Positions 43,020-56,386 of a DNA stretch of 64,000 nt are shown here, piece after piece. The DNA is from Ceratobasidium sp. AG-K. Its lineage: Eukaryota; Basidiomycota; Agaricomycetes; Cantharellales; Ceratobasidiaceae. The position numbers and the translations under genes were made by a program. Under the pieces are notes generated by a model. That model saw only the letters and a program-made list of their open reading frames with translations, searched no databases and had not been told where the DNA came from. Each line of letters starts with the position of its first letter. Positions within the stretch are counted from its first letter, which is position 1. The stretch lies in contig JAWNGF010000007.1 in NCBI GenBank assembly GCA_037039685.1, forward strand, positions 2,728,001-2,792,000. The letters are read 5' to 3'.

Positions 43020-44041
43020 TCATCTTCCCACCAAATGCTCGGTCAGTGGGGTTAGGTTGACACCCCGTACAAGGTCCAACGGGACGATCAGTATCATATT
43101 TCGGATCTGAAGGTACAAAAGGTAAACGAACTGAGTGGAAGAGCAGATGGGGTTGCTAATATCGCTCACCTGATGATCCACATACCCTCGTTCCATCCGG
43201 ATATACAATACAACCAAGTACGACGAGCAGCCAGATAGCATGGAGTAGGACTAACTTCTGGGAGATAGCCATGGGCTTGGCTTGCTGAGGAACGACAAAC
43301 ATGCATGGGGGATGAGCGGCGGTCGAAGCGGGGAAGCAATGATCACGGCGCAGGCCAAGCTCAATCGGGTCTTCCACGGCCTTGACGATCGCAAGTAAGA
43401 CGACCCGACGCTCTCTATACGCCTTGAACAAGCGGATATCATCCTGGAACGACGGAAGAGAGCTCAAAAACGGGATTTTGTGGGGCCGGGTGTCGACCCA
43501 TAGTTGGACGAAGTCGATCGGGGCTGCGTAAACAGTGAGCCCCTGAGGTCCTCGATCGTAAATGGAGACATCGCGCCGGTTGTCGTATAGTGCTAAAGCC
43601 TTGATGCCAGAGTACGGGAGGACCGTTGGAGCCGTGGAAGGAGGATCGAGACAATGGGAGGGCTGAGTGATATTGGCCATAGTAGAATCATACGCAAGGC
43701 AGATGGTGTAAAGTGCCGTTACATTGGCGGGAGATGCACTGTTTAAAGTCGTCCTAGACGACCCCGGCATCATGACACTCGCACTAGATTCGTCAGCTCG
43801 CAGCTCCGCCTGCCAGTCCGAGCGACTTACCTAGTGACATGCAAAGTAAGAAGGGCGGCGTACCCGGCATTGCCGAGTTGCCCTTGTTCCGCAATGCTAT
43901 AGGGGAGGTCAGCGACGGGATCTTAAAGCACCGCTAGTCGACAAACCTTGAGACCAAAGCTGGCGAAGCACGGTGAAATGCATCGCTGATGAAGCTGCAG
44001 AGAGCCAGCGCCGTGGCGGCGACGTTGCGAACGATAATCAT
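43020..44041 (-). CDS. orphan membrane protein
   Basis: Four exons in phase, 287 residues: 44041-43947, 43896-43831, 43777-43186, 43130-43020. The start MIIVRNVAATALALCSF gives a signal-anchor-like N-terminus; an upstream in-frame ATG at 44218 is possible. The central ~180 residues look folded and extracellular or lumenal (ALYTICLAYDSTMANITQPS with an N-glycosylation motif; LALYDNRRDVSIYDRGPQG; LWVDTRPHKIPF). C-terminal hydrophobic helices follow (KLVLLHAIWLLVVLGCIVY and NMILIVPLDLV). No family recognised. Confidence 0.65.
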
Positions 44042-44774
44042 AGCGAGGAGAGCGTGCGGTGGGCGTATATGGTTGAAGTGCAAAGTTATCGAACGAGGGA
44101 AAGTAAGGATCTGAGAGCCGCAGCATGAGGACTTAAGTACGTCGAGGATCGAATACTTGGCCCAAGTTGATAGGGGTGGGAGTTTGGGCACAACGTTAGC
44201 AAATAACACACGGGTCATATATCATCTATTGCGCCAACGAGATTTCTCTCTAAGAAGCGGTATTCTGGAAGATAATTTTCGATAATCAAGTAGATACAAC
44301 TTGGTTTTACTCGGAGCATATAGCGTAAACAAAGCCCGACTTTTCGGGGACTGTCGGGCTGCATGTGATCATGTGCCGTCCTCGAGGTCACATCTGTTGT
44401 TTGTACTGGCTTGGAAGGGGGACAGGGGTGTTTATGGATGAAATCAAACCCGCTACTAGACCGAGCGGCCATGCGATATATTTGAGCCGACCGGAGTCAA
44501 TCGAAACTGTCGACTTAATGGAAAAGGGGAAAGCGACTTTTCAGTCTCAGTAGATTGCTGCTCAGACATGGTGACAAGCAGCAGCAGAACGAACCAAAGC
44601 CAATCATGTTGAAACATTCCTGTCGCTTATTTCACGTACTTGAATCAGCACTTTCAGGTAGTGCATTGTCCGAGATAGCATTGACGTCAAGCCCAAAGCA
44701 CAACTATAAATACACTACGACGTCGAGGTTAACGCCCGTCAGCTTTACAACTTGGCAGCACGTACCTAGATCCC
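44042..44774. other. intergenic, nothing recognised
   Basis: Between the orphan membrane gene's 5' end and the SEC8 3' end. Small frames only. Confidence 0.45.
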
Positions 44775-47700
44775 CTAGCTCCAGTCATCGATTGCCAGAG
44801 CGTGAAGCTCAATCAAGTAGTCGTTATACTCCCTATCGATAGCCTGCAAAGGCGCCCCGCTCAATCGTACATTGTCAGCCAACGCTTGGTCGACCCCACA
44901 CTGAAGATTCAGCATGGATTTGTATTCCTCGAACCCAAATACTTGATTGTTCTTGATTCTTTCTAGCATAGCCTTTAACTAATGTCAGTATACGTTGGGT
45001 ATCGGATGAGTGTGTCTACATACCGTGGGCCCAAGGCTATACAAGTCATAGTATATCTGCGCCTGCGAGAGATCCGAGTCATCTGGCAAACCTGTGATAG
45101 TTTTGAGGTTCTGGCGCAAGGCCGAGATGTTTCGATGCATCTTTTGGATGCCAAGGTCATTGGCGAACCGAACTAGGCGAGAGTTGGAGACGAGTAGGTG
45201 CTCGACTAGCCCACCGATTCCATCGAAGATGAACCTGGATAAATCATCAATGATCTGAAATACACTTGCCTGCGCTCATGCTTACCTTCGTTCAACATCC
45301 GGTAGTACGCCGTTGATAGCGTCGTCGCATGCTACCAAATTGGCATTCAAGTCTTGCACGAACGGGTCGGGTTCTCGGCATTCTTGTTCTATTTGATAGT
45401 TTTCCTATACTGTCGTTAGCGAGATAGGTTTTATGGGTGATATGAATAATTACCATTTGGATACCAGTATGCAAGAAGTGCATCACACGACATCGGACAT
45501 CAATTCGAATCGTACTAAGCGCAAGCTCGGCGAGCTGGTCGTAGGTCTTCATAATTGCGTCAAATCGGCTAGTAAACATCACTGTCAGTCTAACGGTTAT
45601 TAATCACCCCAGGACGCCACTCACTGGGCCATTGCATGAGAAAGTGGCAGCTTCAATCCCGCATCTGGTAGATTTGATGGGACTGAGTCAAGAGGGATCC
45701 GAGGCGAGAATGGAGAATTGGGGAGAATCTGCGCGCCGGGACTCCGTGGTGAAGGCGGAGGTTTAGGGCTCGCACGGGGTTCGCTGGTCGAGGATATTGG
45801 GTCGTCCAGCAACAACTTCATGCCTAAAAGTTGGGAAATGAACCAAGTCTGTTCCCGACAATTATTAGCTGAAATAGCAAAGATAAGGAGAATGCGTACC
45901 AAACTGCGATAGAGACTGCCCAGCGCGGTAAGATCCCGAGTGTGAGGAAGCAGGTCGTCCTTTCCTACGACTCCATTGGCGAGGAACGTTAATTCTACCC
46001 TGGTTTCCTGCTTGCATAGTGTCCTTCGCTGACTCGTTTCGTAAAGCTTTGACCGAATATGAGCTGTCTTCGAATGCTGAGCCAATACGATAATAAACTC
46101 ACCGGTGTCGAGTACAGTTCTCCTAAACACGCAGCAACCTCGGGTCGCTGAGCCCATCCAGCCGCGATACTGCTAATCCCACCGCCAAACGCGCTTCTCG
46201 AAACGAGGTCCAAAAACCGCTCGTAGCAGCGTTGATAGAATTGAATTATCACACCGAGAATCAGTCGGGCATAGTTTTCGCGGTGGAAGGGAGTGGCTTG
46301 GAGCATGATGCAGAGCGAGTTAATAAGCGCCATGAGTTGCATGCTTGCCTATTATAGCATATTTGTCTAAGACACATTATCAATACAATCCAACGCCCAC
46401 ATACCTTGACCAGAGGTTGCTCAGATATCCTCCCCGAGTGTGTATCTTCCTGGAATGCATCCGTACCTACATAAGGAAAGACGATGAATTAACTAACCTA
46501 GTCATAATCAAAATCTACTTACCGCCCACAGCCTGGTGGAACAAATTTGACACCTTTTCCTCCAACTGGGGTAGATACACCCGGACCACAAAATCGTCTA
46601 AAAATAATCCACCGCTCCCGTCGACGCTGACACCTTCGGGTAGACACGCAGCCGCGCGTTCGAGGAATGCGAGTGTGGGTTGGAAGAGGACGCTCACGTG
46701 GAATGCATCAGGTCGGATAAGGAGTCGATGCTCTGATGCATCTGGGCCACTGGTGAATTGGGCGGTAGTACCGGGCTCGCCGGCGAGGGATGTAATGAGG
46801 CCTGGGACTGTCGCACGAAGGACCTGGGTGATGCCCTCTTCGTGAGTCCGGAGGGCACGAGTGACGAGTTTAGGGTCGGTATCGGCAAAGTGGAAGGCGC
46901 CCTACAAACAAGATTAAACCTAGAAACGAAAAATACAGACAATCATACCTTAGACCTGTCACGGCCATACTTCCCAGTACGCAGAATTTCATTGATCGAC
47001 GAGATGGGGTTCCTGCCGGCCGTAGCGCCGCTTCCCTCATCCGTAATATGGTCGTGCAACAAATTCCGAACCTAGTTGAGGTCAGCATCCGAATTTAAAT
47101 AACGACGCCCGAACGCACCTCGGACTGAATCGACGACCACGCACTCGCAAGCGGGAACAGTTGACCTGGACCACTCCCCGATGAGTCTTTGAAATCCCGC
47201 CTCTATACCCAGATCAGCTCGACCCTGAACTATTAGTCCAAACACTCACCGACGCAATCCTCTCCGACACCTCGCTGACGACTCTCAATCCCTGCACAAC
47301 CGCATCCAACTTGGAATACAAAGTCCAACACATATCCCTCAAAATCTCATGGTCGGCCTTCTTTGCGGCGCCTTCAAGTGCAGCAAGGCGGAGTGCCCCT
47401 GGACCTTCACCGACAAAGACGTAGATACTACCTCCGCTTCCTGTACTTGGCGAGGAAGTGGTTTGCTCCAGTCCTCGACGGACAAACTCGGCTCTCTCAT
47501 GGACTTCTGATGTGACCCCTTCGACGAGAGTAAAGATCTCCACGCCAAGTCGTTGGCTGACTGTATCTAGCGCTCCACCCAGCGCGCCCAGAACTGCTAG
47601 CGCCTCGAGGAGCATTTCGATATAGAGGAACGAGTTGGATTCGATATTCTCCGGAGTCGAAAGTGCCGCACCCGCGGGGTCCGCCACCGATGTAGGACGA

Positions 47701-49431
47701 GCCGAGAGGGATGGATTTCTAGAGTGACCTCGGGAGGTGGTAGGATCGAGGATGGATTGGCGAGGGTCGTCTGAAATTGCGAATGAAACATCGGCAGCGG
47801 GGCGCATTTTGAGGTCTGAGAGGTATTCGGAAAGTGCATGTGGCATCGAGTTGGAGGGGACTATAATTGGGGGCTCGCCGGATGTGGAAGCGGTGGACAG
47901 GAAATCGGGTACTGAGCAGTGGCCTTGTTAATTAGGAGAGCGTGTTGTTAAAGGAGGACTTACGAGCTTCTTGGCCAGGCTTGTAAGCTGCCCATCTGGA
48001 TTCACACCAAAAGCTTTTCAGGTACAAGTGCGCGTGAAGTTCTTCGACCATGATATCTCGGAGCGCCTGATCGTCGCGTAAGAAAAATAAAACAGAACAA
48101 TCTCGCGGCCTTACCGTTTCTTGCCCACTCAAGTATGATCGCAAATCCGTCAAGGCTCCGATGTCCATAAGCTCTGCGTTTGTTATGGTCTTTTGGCTTC
48201 GTACAAGTAACAACGCCGCCTGCAACAATTTCTTCTCGGACATTAGCGACTCCAGCTGGTCGGGTATATTCTTTAGTCGGTCACTATAGATATGTCGTCA
48301 GAACCAGGTATACCGTGAACCAATATCAAACGCACATTTCGTCCAATATCCTCAGCATCTCCTCGATGGTTTGTCCTCGCGACCACAATTGCACGAGATC
48401 CGCCCGTTGATGGCTCAACGCAGCTCGCGCGTCGGTCAGGCTGGAACGCGTTTCCGCAATATGTTTTTGCGTTTCTGTCAACAGGCTGAGGAGTTTGCCG
48501 TGATGGGGGAGGGAGGCAGCAAAGGATTGATAGTGCTCTGTCGCGAGGGTACGATAAGGAGTATGAAGAAATACATGTGTCGTGCTTACTATCAACCGTG
48601 CCCTTGAGCGCCCTTTCCAGCATTCCTTTTGTCCGCTGGAAGGACTCCAGGTCCCGCCCTACCGATGACTCGTCGAGTAAAGACAAGGCAAGCGAAACCG
48701 GATTGAACTAGGAGCGAGGCGTCAGGCATTTCGGAATAGGACACAGGCAACCACTCACGTCTGGGTCAATCACAAACGCCCACTCGTCCTGCATCTGTTC
48801 CAACACCGCTAACCCTCTGTGAGAACACAACGAGAATTCGTAGGCCGATATACTCACCATCGATCTCCCCAATTGTGCCTCGCCTACCCTTCAAGTTCCT
48901 CCCCGCCTCTCTGTCGCGTATCCTATCCCGCTGCTCCAGCTGCTTCTCCCTCTCCCGGTCTGGAGCGCCCACCCGCCGATACCCCGCGTTTTGGAACGCC
49001 GAAATTACGCTTCCCAATGCCTGCGGCGCCTGCTCCTCCATCGCCTGTTGTGGAGCCTGGAATTGGCCACTATCCATCCCGCCATACGGATCCCCATCTT
49101 CGTCGAGTGACGCCCTGGGACTTTGACTCTGCCTTATCGAGTCCGACGCAATCGAGTTGATTGGTCGTCGTTCGGATCGTGCAGGCCGGCTAGGCGCAGG
49201 CGAGGCCCGACTCGGCATTTCATAGTGCATCCGGCTACCCGAAGGTGATGTCCCAAATCGGTCTCTGTCGCTTCCGTATCCGCCACTGATCGAGGGAACG
49301 CGGGGTCTGGGTTGGAGAGGTCGGGTGGCAGGAAGGGGAGGTGCGTCGTATTGGTATCCGTTGGAGCGCGAAAGATCTTCAGAGCCACGGTCACGCGAGC
49401 GGGAGCTACGCGTCCTTAACGGGCGGGACAT
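44775..49431 (-). CDS. SEC8: exocyst complex subunit Sec8 (EXOC4)
   Basis: Multi-exon gene; start 49431 (MSRPLRTRSSRSRDRGSED), stop 44775. Checked junctions: exon 1 49431-48858, exon 2 48814-48759, exon 3 from 48707; at least a dozen exons in all. The first ~190 residues are Arg/Ser/Pro-rich and disordered. The Sec8 N-terminal domain then runs through LAVLEQMQDEWAFVIDPD, FNPVSLALSLLDESSVGRDL, KGMLERALKGTV, FAASLPHHGKLLSLL, RADLVQLWSRGQTIEEMLRI, KKLLQAALLLVRSQKTI, ELHAHLYLKSFWCESRWAAY. The C-terminal part includes VLGALGGALDTVSQRLGVEI, SFHVSVLFQPTLAFLER and FEEYKSMLNLQCGVDQAL. Sec8 is a core subunit of the octameric exocyst, tethering secretory vesicles at growth sites such as hyphal tips. Full length is expected at ~1100 residues; internal exon borders after exon 3 are approximate. 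Confidence 0.9.
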
Positions 49432-51105
49432 TACACAATTATTTTAGGCAAAAGCGATCTAAGATATGAGTTGCTAGGGATCTTGCAGTTATCCGTGTAT
49501 AATGGTTGGAAGTGGATAAAGCTGTTCGTTTTAGTCGTCAACTGAACCAGACTATTTCCATACATCAAGTTATTTGGCTCGATGAGGAGCCTGTTTTCAC
49601 GTTTAACGGCACCGAGTTGTACGCTGAAGGCGTCCAGTTGTGCGACGATGGGTCGAGAACAGAGCACAAGATAATCACGTGATCATGGTTTTTTCTTGAA
49701 TACATCTTTAACGAGCTACATTAACACGAGGTCAAACCACTCGGCGTCTGTGCAAACGCAACGATCGGAAAAGAAGTGAAAATATGCTGTCCACACGGAG
49801 CTAACGCAGGCACGGTCAAGAGAGAAATCCCTCGAGGGGCGTCACCTGATCATGGTATCAGGTTGGCGTCGGCTTCGAATTCGATTGGATCATCTAATCG
49901 AATTCAGTGTTGGTAGTTAACATGTATCCGGGGTCCACTTCCGTTTTATTTCTCAATTGTGGCCTACTACACCCCTTAAACTTCAATAAGTACTGCCCAT
50001 GTTAATACCCCTTCCGATCTCGGAGCCAAAATCCTGTGGAGATAGCCGTTTCGGCTGTAAAATGTCACCGGGGTACAAAACCCGGGGTCCCAGTTGTAAC
50101 ATGTTATTTACCAACACTGATCGAATTTGGATGCAAAGCGACACACTCAACGGGCCTTTACCGCTTGAAGTCGGCAACCTCATGCCTCAAAATCGGCACC
50201 ATGTCTGAGCTTGAGCAATATATCCCAGTTATATATCGATGTTACCATGTACGAGGTTCAATAATCAATTTCCCTAAGTTGCCATAGTTTGCCAAGCTGT
50301 CCCATCCGCACTCCCGATTAAGCATTCCTAAGCCAATGATTCGCGGTTCCCATACGCTTTACGTCCTCGAATATGATATAATCTTCGCCAAGAGCTCAAC
50401 ACAGTTTGCCTGAAGAAGAAAGGGCGAGTGTATGTCGGCGGAAATTAGCGGAGATTGCTGCTGATAACCTGCAATCTGCATAGCGCCACTGTCACACCCG
50501 GGTGCTCTGTACTGAAACGGCGCTGATTAGGAGTTATTTCGCAGTCAAGTTATTAGTCTGTGATGTTCATGTCAATTACTCGTTGATGAGGAAAGGTTAA
50601 CGACTGTTTGGTTCTAACTCGGATAGACCAGCGTAACGCAATAAGCCCCTTCATCCTCATGAGAAACCATGACGGTGAATCGCAGGCTTGAATGCATTTA
50701 GAGTCGACTCTCTATGTATTCATATTATTCGACCGGATTGGATCAAACTATGATAGGGCCTAATACTGCCGGATTACAAACTTTACTGTATTGATATACC
50801 GGTGGCACGGTCAAAAGTTACCGGGAATTAGCGCATATAACCAGTAAAAGGTTGCCAAAAAATCGCAAAGTATTTGAACTTATAGACCAAGACGGACGCT
50901 GGCTATATGAACTCGGTCGCAACATTTCGAATCGTGGGGCACGTAGACTGCGGAGGATCGTCAACGTAAGACTCTTACAGCGGTTTCTGGGTCACCCGGA
51001 CAAGGATGGTCAACCCGGATATTGAATTCAGTTCATAGCGTACGAAAAACTGTACATATTTGCATGGAAACAGGGTATCCTCTCGGAGTGATAGCGAAGG
51101 GTAAT
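49432..51105. other. intergenic, no gene supported
   Basis: SEC8 promoter side. AT-rich, with only short ORFs (overlapping + frames at 49999-50287) lacking motifs. Confidence 0.4.
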
Positions 51106-52110
51106 TCATAACGTTTCTACTTCTTCAGATCGTGCAGGAAGTGACGGGACTGGCAGTATTTCAGGGAGCACTTTAGCTTCAACCGTTGATCCCGGTTGCT
51201 GTGGCTGCCGCGGGGATGGCGGTGGCGGTTCACCAGCTCGCGATGGCCCTCTTGATCGCGGCCCAACCCGGGATGTTGTTCTCGATTGCCCCTCTTGCTG
51301 AGGCTGCAAGTCCAACCCCGGCAAAGTAATATGGGCTACAGGAGGTGCCTGGGATCCTGCTCGAGAGCGCGACACTACCGCCACGGAAGGCCTCCTCGAC
51401 CGTGGTTTGGATCTTCCCCCGGACGCCGACGTCGACTGTACTGCATCGTGCAACTCGGGTAGTTTCCCGCTTTCCAACCGGTTGGTTGGAGGGGTTAGAA
51501 CCGGATGCCATTTCGCGACAGGGGGGGTAAGACCATTCCCCTCCTCATGGCCTCTGGGGCTCATCCTACACCCAAACTGCCAATCGTGATTAGTAACCCG
51601 CAGGTACCGCAGGGTAACGATATGTTGCCTACACAACTGATCGCGCAGCACAGATCTAGCCTCACTGAGTCACACCGCAGACTTGCCATCCACAGGCGCA
51701 TCCCAGGATGACGAGTCGGCTGAGCCGAGATAAGTGTATTTTGGCTCGACTGACCTCGAGTAATTTCTGTCGGTCGTAGACTTGATCGGGCCGGTGAGGG
51801 AGGTCTAACATGCAGAGACTCATTGGGTCTTCTGCCCTCCCCCGAATCCTCATGCTCCGTACTAAAGGTAGATGAGTTATTGTGCGGACTTTGTATTTCA
51901 TTTTTGGTTGGCCAAGGTATATCCGAGGGCTTATTCTACCAATTCGCAGTCTGGTTAGCGAACAATGAGGCAAGGAGAAGGGAAACGGTGTTTAAGGAAG
52001 ACTTACATGTTCTGACGCCGACGGCCGCTTCATTTCTTTCATTTGTAATTCACAATTTTCTCCAGTGGGAGGCTCCATTGCTACCTTGCCTGTGAGGAAT
52101 AATGAGGTGG
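51106..52110 (-). CDS. disordered Ser/Pro/Arg-rich protein, paralogue of the 56.4-kb gene
   Basis: The terminal exon (about 51600-51106) reads RGHEEGNGLTPPVAKWHPVL, SASGGRSKPRSRRPSVAVVS, SRSRAGSQAPPVAHITLP, SRGPSRAGEPPPPSPR and ends VPSLPARSEEVETL. Its start parallels HEDGPGLPPPTAKP in the gene at 56387, and both share SRxRxGS...APP-type repeats. Probable upstream exons: an STEHEDSGEGRRPNES...PPSPARSSL frame (~51870-51670) and EPPTGENCELQMKEMKRPSA (~52080-52010), with a donor at about 51999. Exact start and splice sites are uncertain. No known domain; probably an intrinsically disordered lineage-specific protein. Confidence 0.45.
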
Positions 52111-54249
52111 CTGTAAGCGCCTGAACTAGGGGAGAATGGGGTAACTGAAGTGGTATGGTAATAGGAATCGGATTGCGAAAATGATGGGATATAGCTGTGA
52201 GCGACGAGTTCATAAGCAACTGCGCCTCAAGGCGACAGCTCCGTTATCGAAACCCCGCCTGTACATACCCCTCACCTCGGCCTTCCACACGAGTCCTGTT
52301 CTGAGGTTAACTTGGTTTCTGCGATCATTATCAGGCCCTGAGCTATACAATAGTACCTCCACGTGTAGTCAAGATCAACAATCATCGGAATGTTTTACGC
52401 GTGTGCAATGCGTGCGGGGACAGCCTCATAGCTTGCGCCGAGTAGGCATGCCAGTCGAGCGCTCATAAAACTGCAGAAACCGTAAGTATTGGCTTGTATT
52501 TGAGACAATTCAGTAGGCTCAGGTGACGCCTCCACAGGTACGGATGACGTCTGCCCTGGTGCGAAGAGGAGCCGGCCTCAACGTCGCCGCGTGCCCCCTC
52601 ATCTATTGGAAATAAATGACTATAACAACAAAACAGGCAAGGCAGGTGGAAGTTTATGGAAATGCTAGCCCAGACAAGCGGACCCGGGAGATATGCCTAG
52701 GAAACACGCCCATAACACGTCAAGAAGTTCAGGTTCAAGTGTTGGCTCCTCATGACATGGGTGTCCGATCGCTTGAGGCTTAGTAAACTGGTCTAGCCAA
52801 CTGCACACATAAGAAGCTTGGTAAGTACAAACTACAGTCGAGCCCCTCGACGTGCATGTAGTCATGATGTGGATATTGGTAGTGAAATTCCGTGTCCGTC
52901 TTTACTTCTGGGGGCGGATATCAAATACATAAACATTCTTGTTGACTCCGCTTCTCACCTGCTATCTCATAAAGATACCATTACGCGGTGATTACCCACT
53001 CCACTACAGTACAGAACGCAAACCTGCGGAGAATCTAGAGGTTACCTCTGGATTCGATCGCAGCTCCACGTGCGCCAGTCCAGGATTCGCTTAGGATTCG
53101 CGGGTAACCTGCGCATTTTGCCAATGAACCGCAGGTTTGGGTTCTATAGTGGCTCGTGAAGCGCAAAGAACTCTACAGGTCATCGGTGATGTTTCATGTC
53201 GTGCTGGTACTATTGAAAGTAGATGATGTATATCCAGGGAGACTGAGGAATGACGAGCTCAGGACTTTCGGTGCTTGGCAACATCAAACATGTTCAAGTT
53301 GAGAGGCTCTGTGAATCAAAGGCGTTCTCCTGATACCCCCGAGGCAGCAGCTGGCTCTCCAGAGCTCTCGTGTTTGGGCGCGATCTGAAGACTGACTACT
53401 CTTGCAACTTTGCAGTGGTCAGCTTCGTAAAAATTGTGATTGAAAAGAGCGGTGCTGTGAAAGCTGTTTCTGCGTGCATATACTGATATTCCTACCTTGT
53501 AATTGCGTCGGTACCTAGCCAAGTTGCCAGTGGATTTTCTGCATGGCTGCGACCTTTCAGACAATATCACTTTTGAGTTACCGCACGCGATATATACCAT
53601 TTTGTATGCGCTAGTGAGACCTATCCGAATATACATTTCAGTTAATAGCGTTTCCGAGCTACAAGCTATGGGTAGTAGAGCGTGCAACGTACTATTTCCG
53701 GCACTGAAACGAAAGGTTTGGGGCCCAGGTAAGGATCACCTAAAACAGTTCTACAATCAAACACAACAGTTGGCCGAAGAGAGAATATACAGTACAGCCA
53801 TGTTCGAGAACTTCCGGTCGGCCTAGAGGAGCCTGAACGGTGTGAACCTGCGGCATATATGCCTACAAAAAATTAGATCCCCGCTTATTAAACGGTCGGA
53901 CTGGGTCACGAGAGCAGCAAAGGTGTTTACTCGCACGGGGCTCTCAGAGCAGAACTTGCTACTTGAGCGCGTTGGTTTCCCATTTTAGTCCGTTGGAGGC
54001 CGTTTGGCTACTTTCTCACATGTACAAACATGCTACAAAAACTACTGCCAGTAATGTGCTGTGCGAAAGACCACCATGAGTTTATGGGTTGAATGTCATA
54101 TACGGTAAGTTTGAGCAACAAGAAAAAAACAGAGCATATATAGGGCAAGGAATTCTGAGCTTCCCGGTACACATAGAAACTTCCCGTGTGGCGATCAACA
54201 ATGCTCCGCCTTGGGGGAAGGAAAATGACGTCGAAAATATGCTTCACTT
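52111..54249. other. intergenic, no convincing gene
   Basis: A 107-codon + frame at 53503-53826 (LAKLPVDFLHGCDLSDNI...) looks mildly protein-like but has no motif or flanking exons I can join. A further 95-codon + frame at 52181-52468 is judged chance. No repeats seen. Confidence 0.4.
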
Positions 54250-55170
54250 CTACACAGTAAACCCTCGACTAGGGAGCTGCGATGCTCCTCTTTGCGCACT
54301 CGTCGCAATCTGGTTACGAACATAAGCTTCGAGAACCTTTTGTGCCACAATGAAGCAATGAGCTCCTGACTTGTTCGGAATGGTTGGACCAAAGGAACCC
54401 ACCGATTTCCGTCCCTTGATCTTTGCCTCTGCATCTGAGATTTCTTCCAGAGCCTTCTTGCACGTGGCCGCGACTTGAGGTTGCGTGATGACATACCGGT
54501 ACAAGCCATGTTTGCCTCTTTCTCTCTCAAATTGTTTATGACGAATGGCACCGGGATACAATTCACACAGGCTATCCCAGATTAGCCCAGCGAACAAGTA
54601 GCAATTTGAATTGGCGGCGCGGTAATCTGGGTTCTGCCTGGAGACGAGGTGGGCCAACACGGCCAGTTCATATAAGCGTAGTGGATGGTCGGGAGAAAAT
54701 TCCAACCGCTCTATCAGTCTGTGAGGATGGAGGTTGCAGTCTTCAAGCAACCGGTACGAGTCTCCATCGTACGAGACCTTGAATTCATCGATCGGTTGGG
54801 TGCCTTGGATAGATGTGTTGGATTGTTTGGACGCCTTTCTAGATTTGGTCTGTTTGCCAACAACGTTGCGGTCAAGCACCAGGTAATTGAACATTGGCTG
54901 AACGCCTATTGGTGCTTCTCGCTCGTCTTCAAAATGTATGAGCAGGAACTCGTGTCTCGGTGCGCTGGTCTGTTTGCCATACCAAGCGGACTTCACGACA
55001 ATTGACTCGGAAGGCGCCAGAGCGTCGTAGTTGTCAATAAGGACCCCCTTCAGCTGCTCAGTGGAGTGGGTATAGTGTTTCGAATAAGCTGTAGAACTCG
55101 ATGGGACGCTATCGAACCCTGGAGGAAATACTGACTGAAGGCGATGCCCATATCCACGGAGCGCAGACAT
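54250..55170 (-). CDS. single-exon orphan protein with conserved-looking Cys motif
   Basis: 306 residues from ATG 55170 (MSALRGYGHRLQSVFPPG), intronless in a region of intron-rich genes. The first ~110 residues look beta-rich (LLIHFEDEREAPIGVQPMF); a basic spacer follows (KQTKSRKASKQSN). The second half is helical, with LRLYELAVLAHLVSRQNPDY then AANSNCYLFAGLIWDSLCEL. The NSNCYxFA segment at a helix start, with upstream His residues, recalls Cys-peptidase or acyltransferase active sites (NlpC/LRAT-like), but I cannot confirm a catalytic set. The C-terminal ~90 residues are charged. Function unknown. Confidence 0.65.
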   Translation of the reverse strand: MSALRGYGHRLQSVFPPGFDSVPSSSTAYSKHYTHSTEQLKGVLIDNYDALAPSESIVVKSAWYGKQTSAPRHEFLLIHFEDEREAPIGVQPMFNYLVLDRNVVGKQTKSRKASKQSNTSIQGTQPIDEFKVSYDGDSYRLLEDCNLHPHRLIERLEFSPDHPLRLYELAVLAHLVSRQNPDYRAANSNCYLFAGLIWDSLCELYPGAIRHKQFERERGKHGLYRYVITQPQVAATCKKALEEISDAEAKIKGRKSVGSFGPTIPNKSGAHCFIVAQKVLEAYVRNQIATSAQRGASQLPSRGFTV

Positions 55171-56386
55171 GCTGCTGTGGTAAAGTTATTTTGTGAGCTG
55201 TAGATTTGAATCTGTGAGGATCCTACTGACGATAGAATGCGGAAGTAAAGCGAGGGACGATAGGAACAGCGTCCTACAGTTGTTACATAGAGCAGCATTG
55301 AAGTATGGGTAGGGTTGACCTCATAGGCACTAGCGCCGCATCGTGGCAACCGTGTGTGTCTGAACGTGCGTGTGCGAGAACATTGGTACGTTAAAATAAT
55401 AGGGGTCAGTGTGGGAAGAAGCAGACGTAACACCGACTTACCCATCGCTTGGTTCGACGTGAAACTGGGATAGGGCGCTATAACTCTCCCTGTACCATCA
55501 GGTCATTCGGGAGCCGCTCCACATAAATGTTTATTAACAATTACTTGATTTGGTACGGAGCTCACGTGTACGTGGGGCTCACACAGTGTTGTCAATCGTG
55601 GGCCGCTGACCCCAACTTGAGCCGATTTCCGGGGTCCCGCCATTGCTCGTATCTCATTATCTGACTAAGAAACAACTTCACCGGCAGTAATCAATTGGTA
55701 TCTGAGGAGGACTTTGGACTACTATGAGAAATTTCTGTATTGAAACCCCAGCTACGGGCGAGATACAGGTCAAGGTAGTACCCCGAAAACCGAGTCAAGC
55801 TGGGGTCAGTGACCCACAATTGACATTACTGGGCTCACATGGAGCCAGTTGTGGTAAATTATCCGGTTGGTAAATTTATGGCGCCCTACGTTTGTCAATC
55901 CCCAGGGGGTCAAGGCCCAATCATTATGCACATTGTAGATTTCCTGAGTCTGGTGAATGTGATTGTTGACGCGAGTGGCTAAGATCGTCTTTGGTCCCGG
56001 CTTTGTGGGGCGACCTCGCGAATTCAAAGGTACCGAAACAAGCAGCGGCGCTGACTTTGCAAGAGTCAAACCAAGGTGTATATTTATTAGATTGCGATCG
56101 TAGCATGAACCGAAATTGTGATGTTTTTACAGAACACAGACATAGCTAAAGAGAGAAAAAAATCTCATACGTAGCTTAGTAAGGCAGCGAAAGGTAGGTT
56201 GTTGAAGGTGAAAGGCTTTACACTCGGGGTATCCGCGCCACACTGAGGTGGCCGAGTCTAGCAACTATCGATATATCGTTTCGATGCAGGGCCCAAACGC
56301 CCGATAGGCAGGCGTGTCCAGAGATCGTCCATTTGTTCCGACTGTCGAGTTGACAGTCATCGAGTAGGTACTGATTGTCCCGCGTT
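55171..56386. other. intergenic, nothing recognised
   Basis: Short frames on - (55050-55445 and 55806-56106) overlap without motifs. Ends near the 3' end of the 56.4-kb gene. Confidence 0.45.
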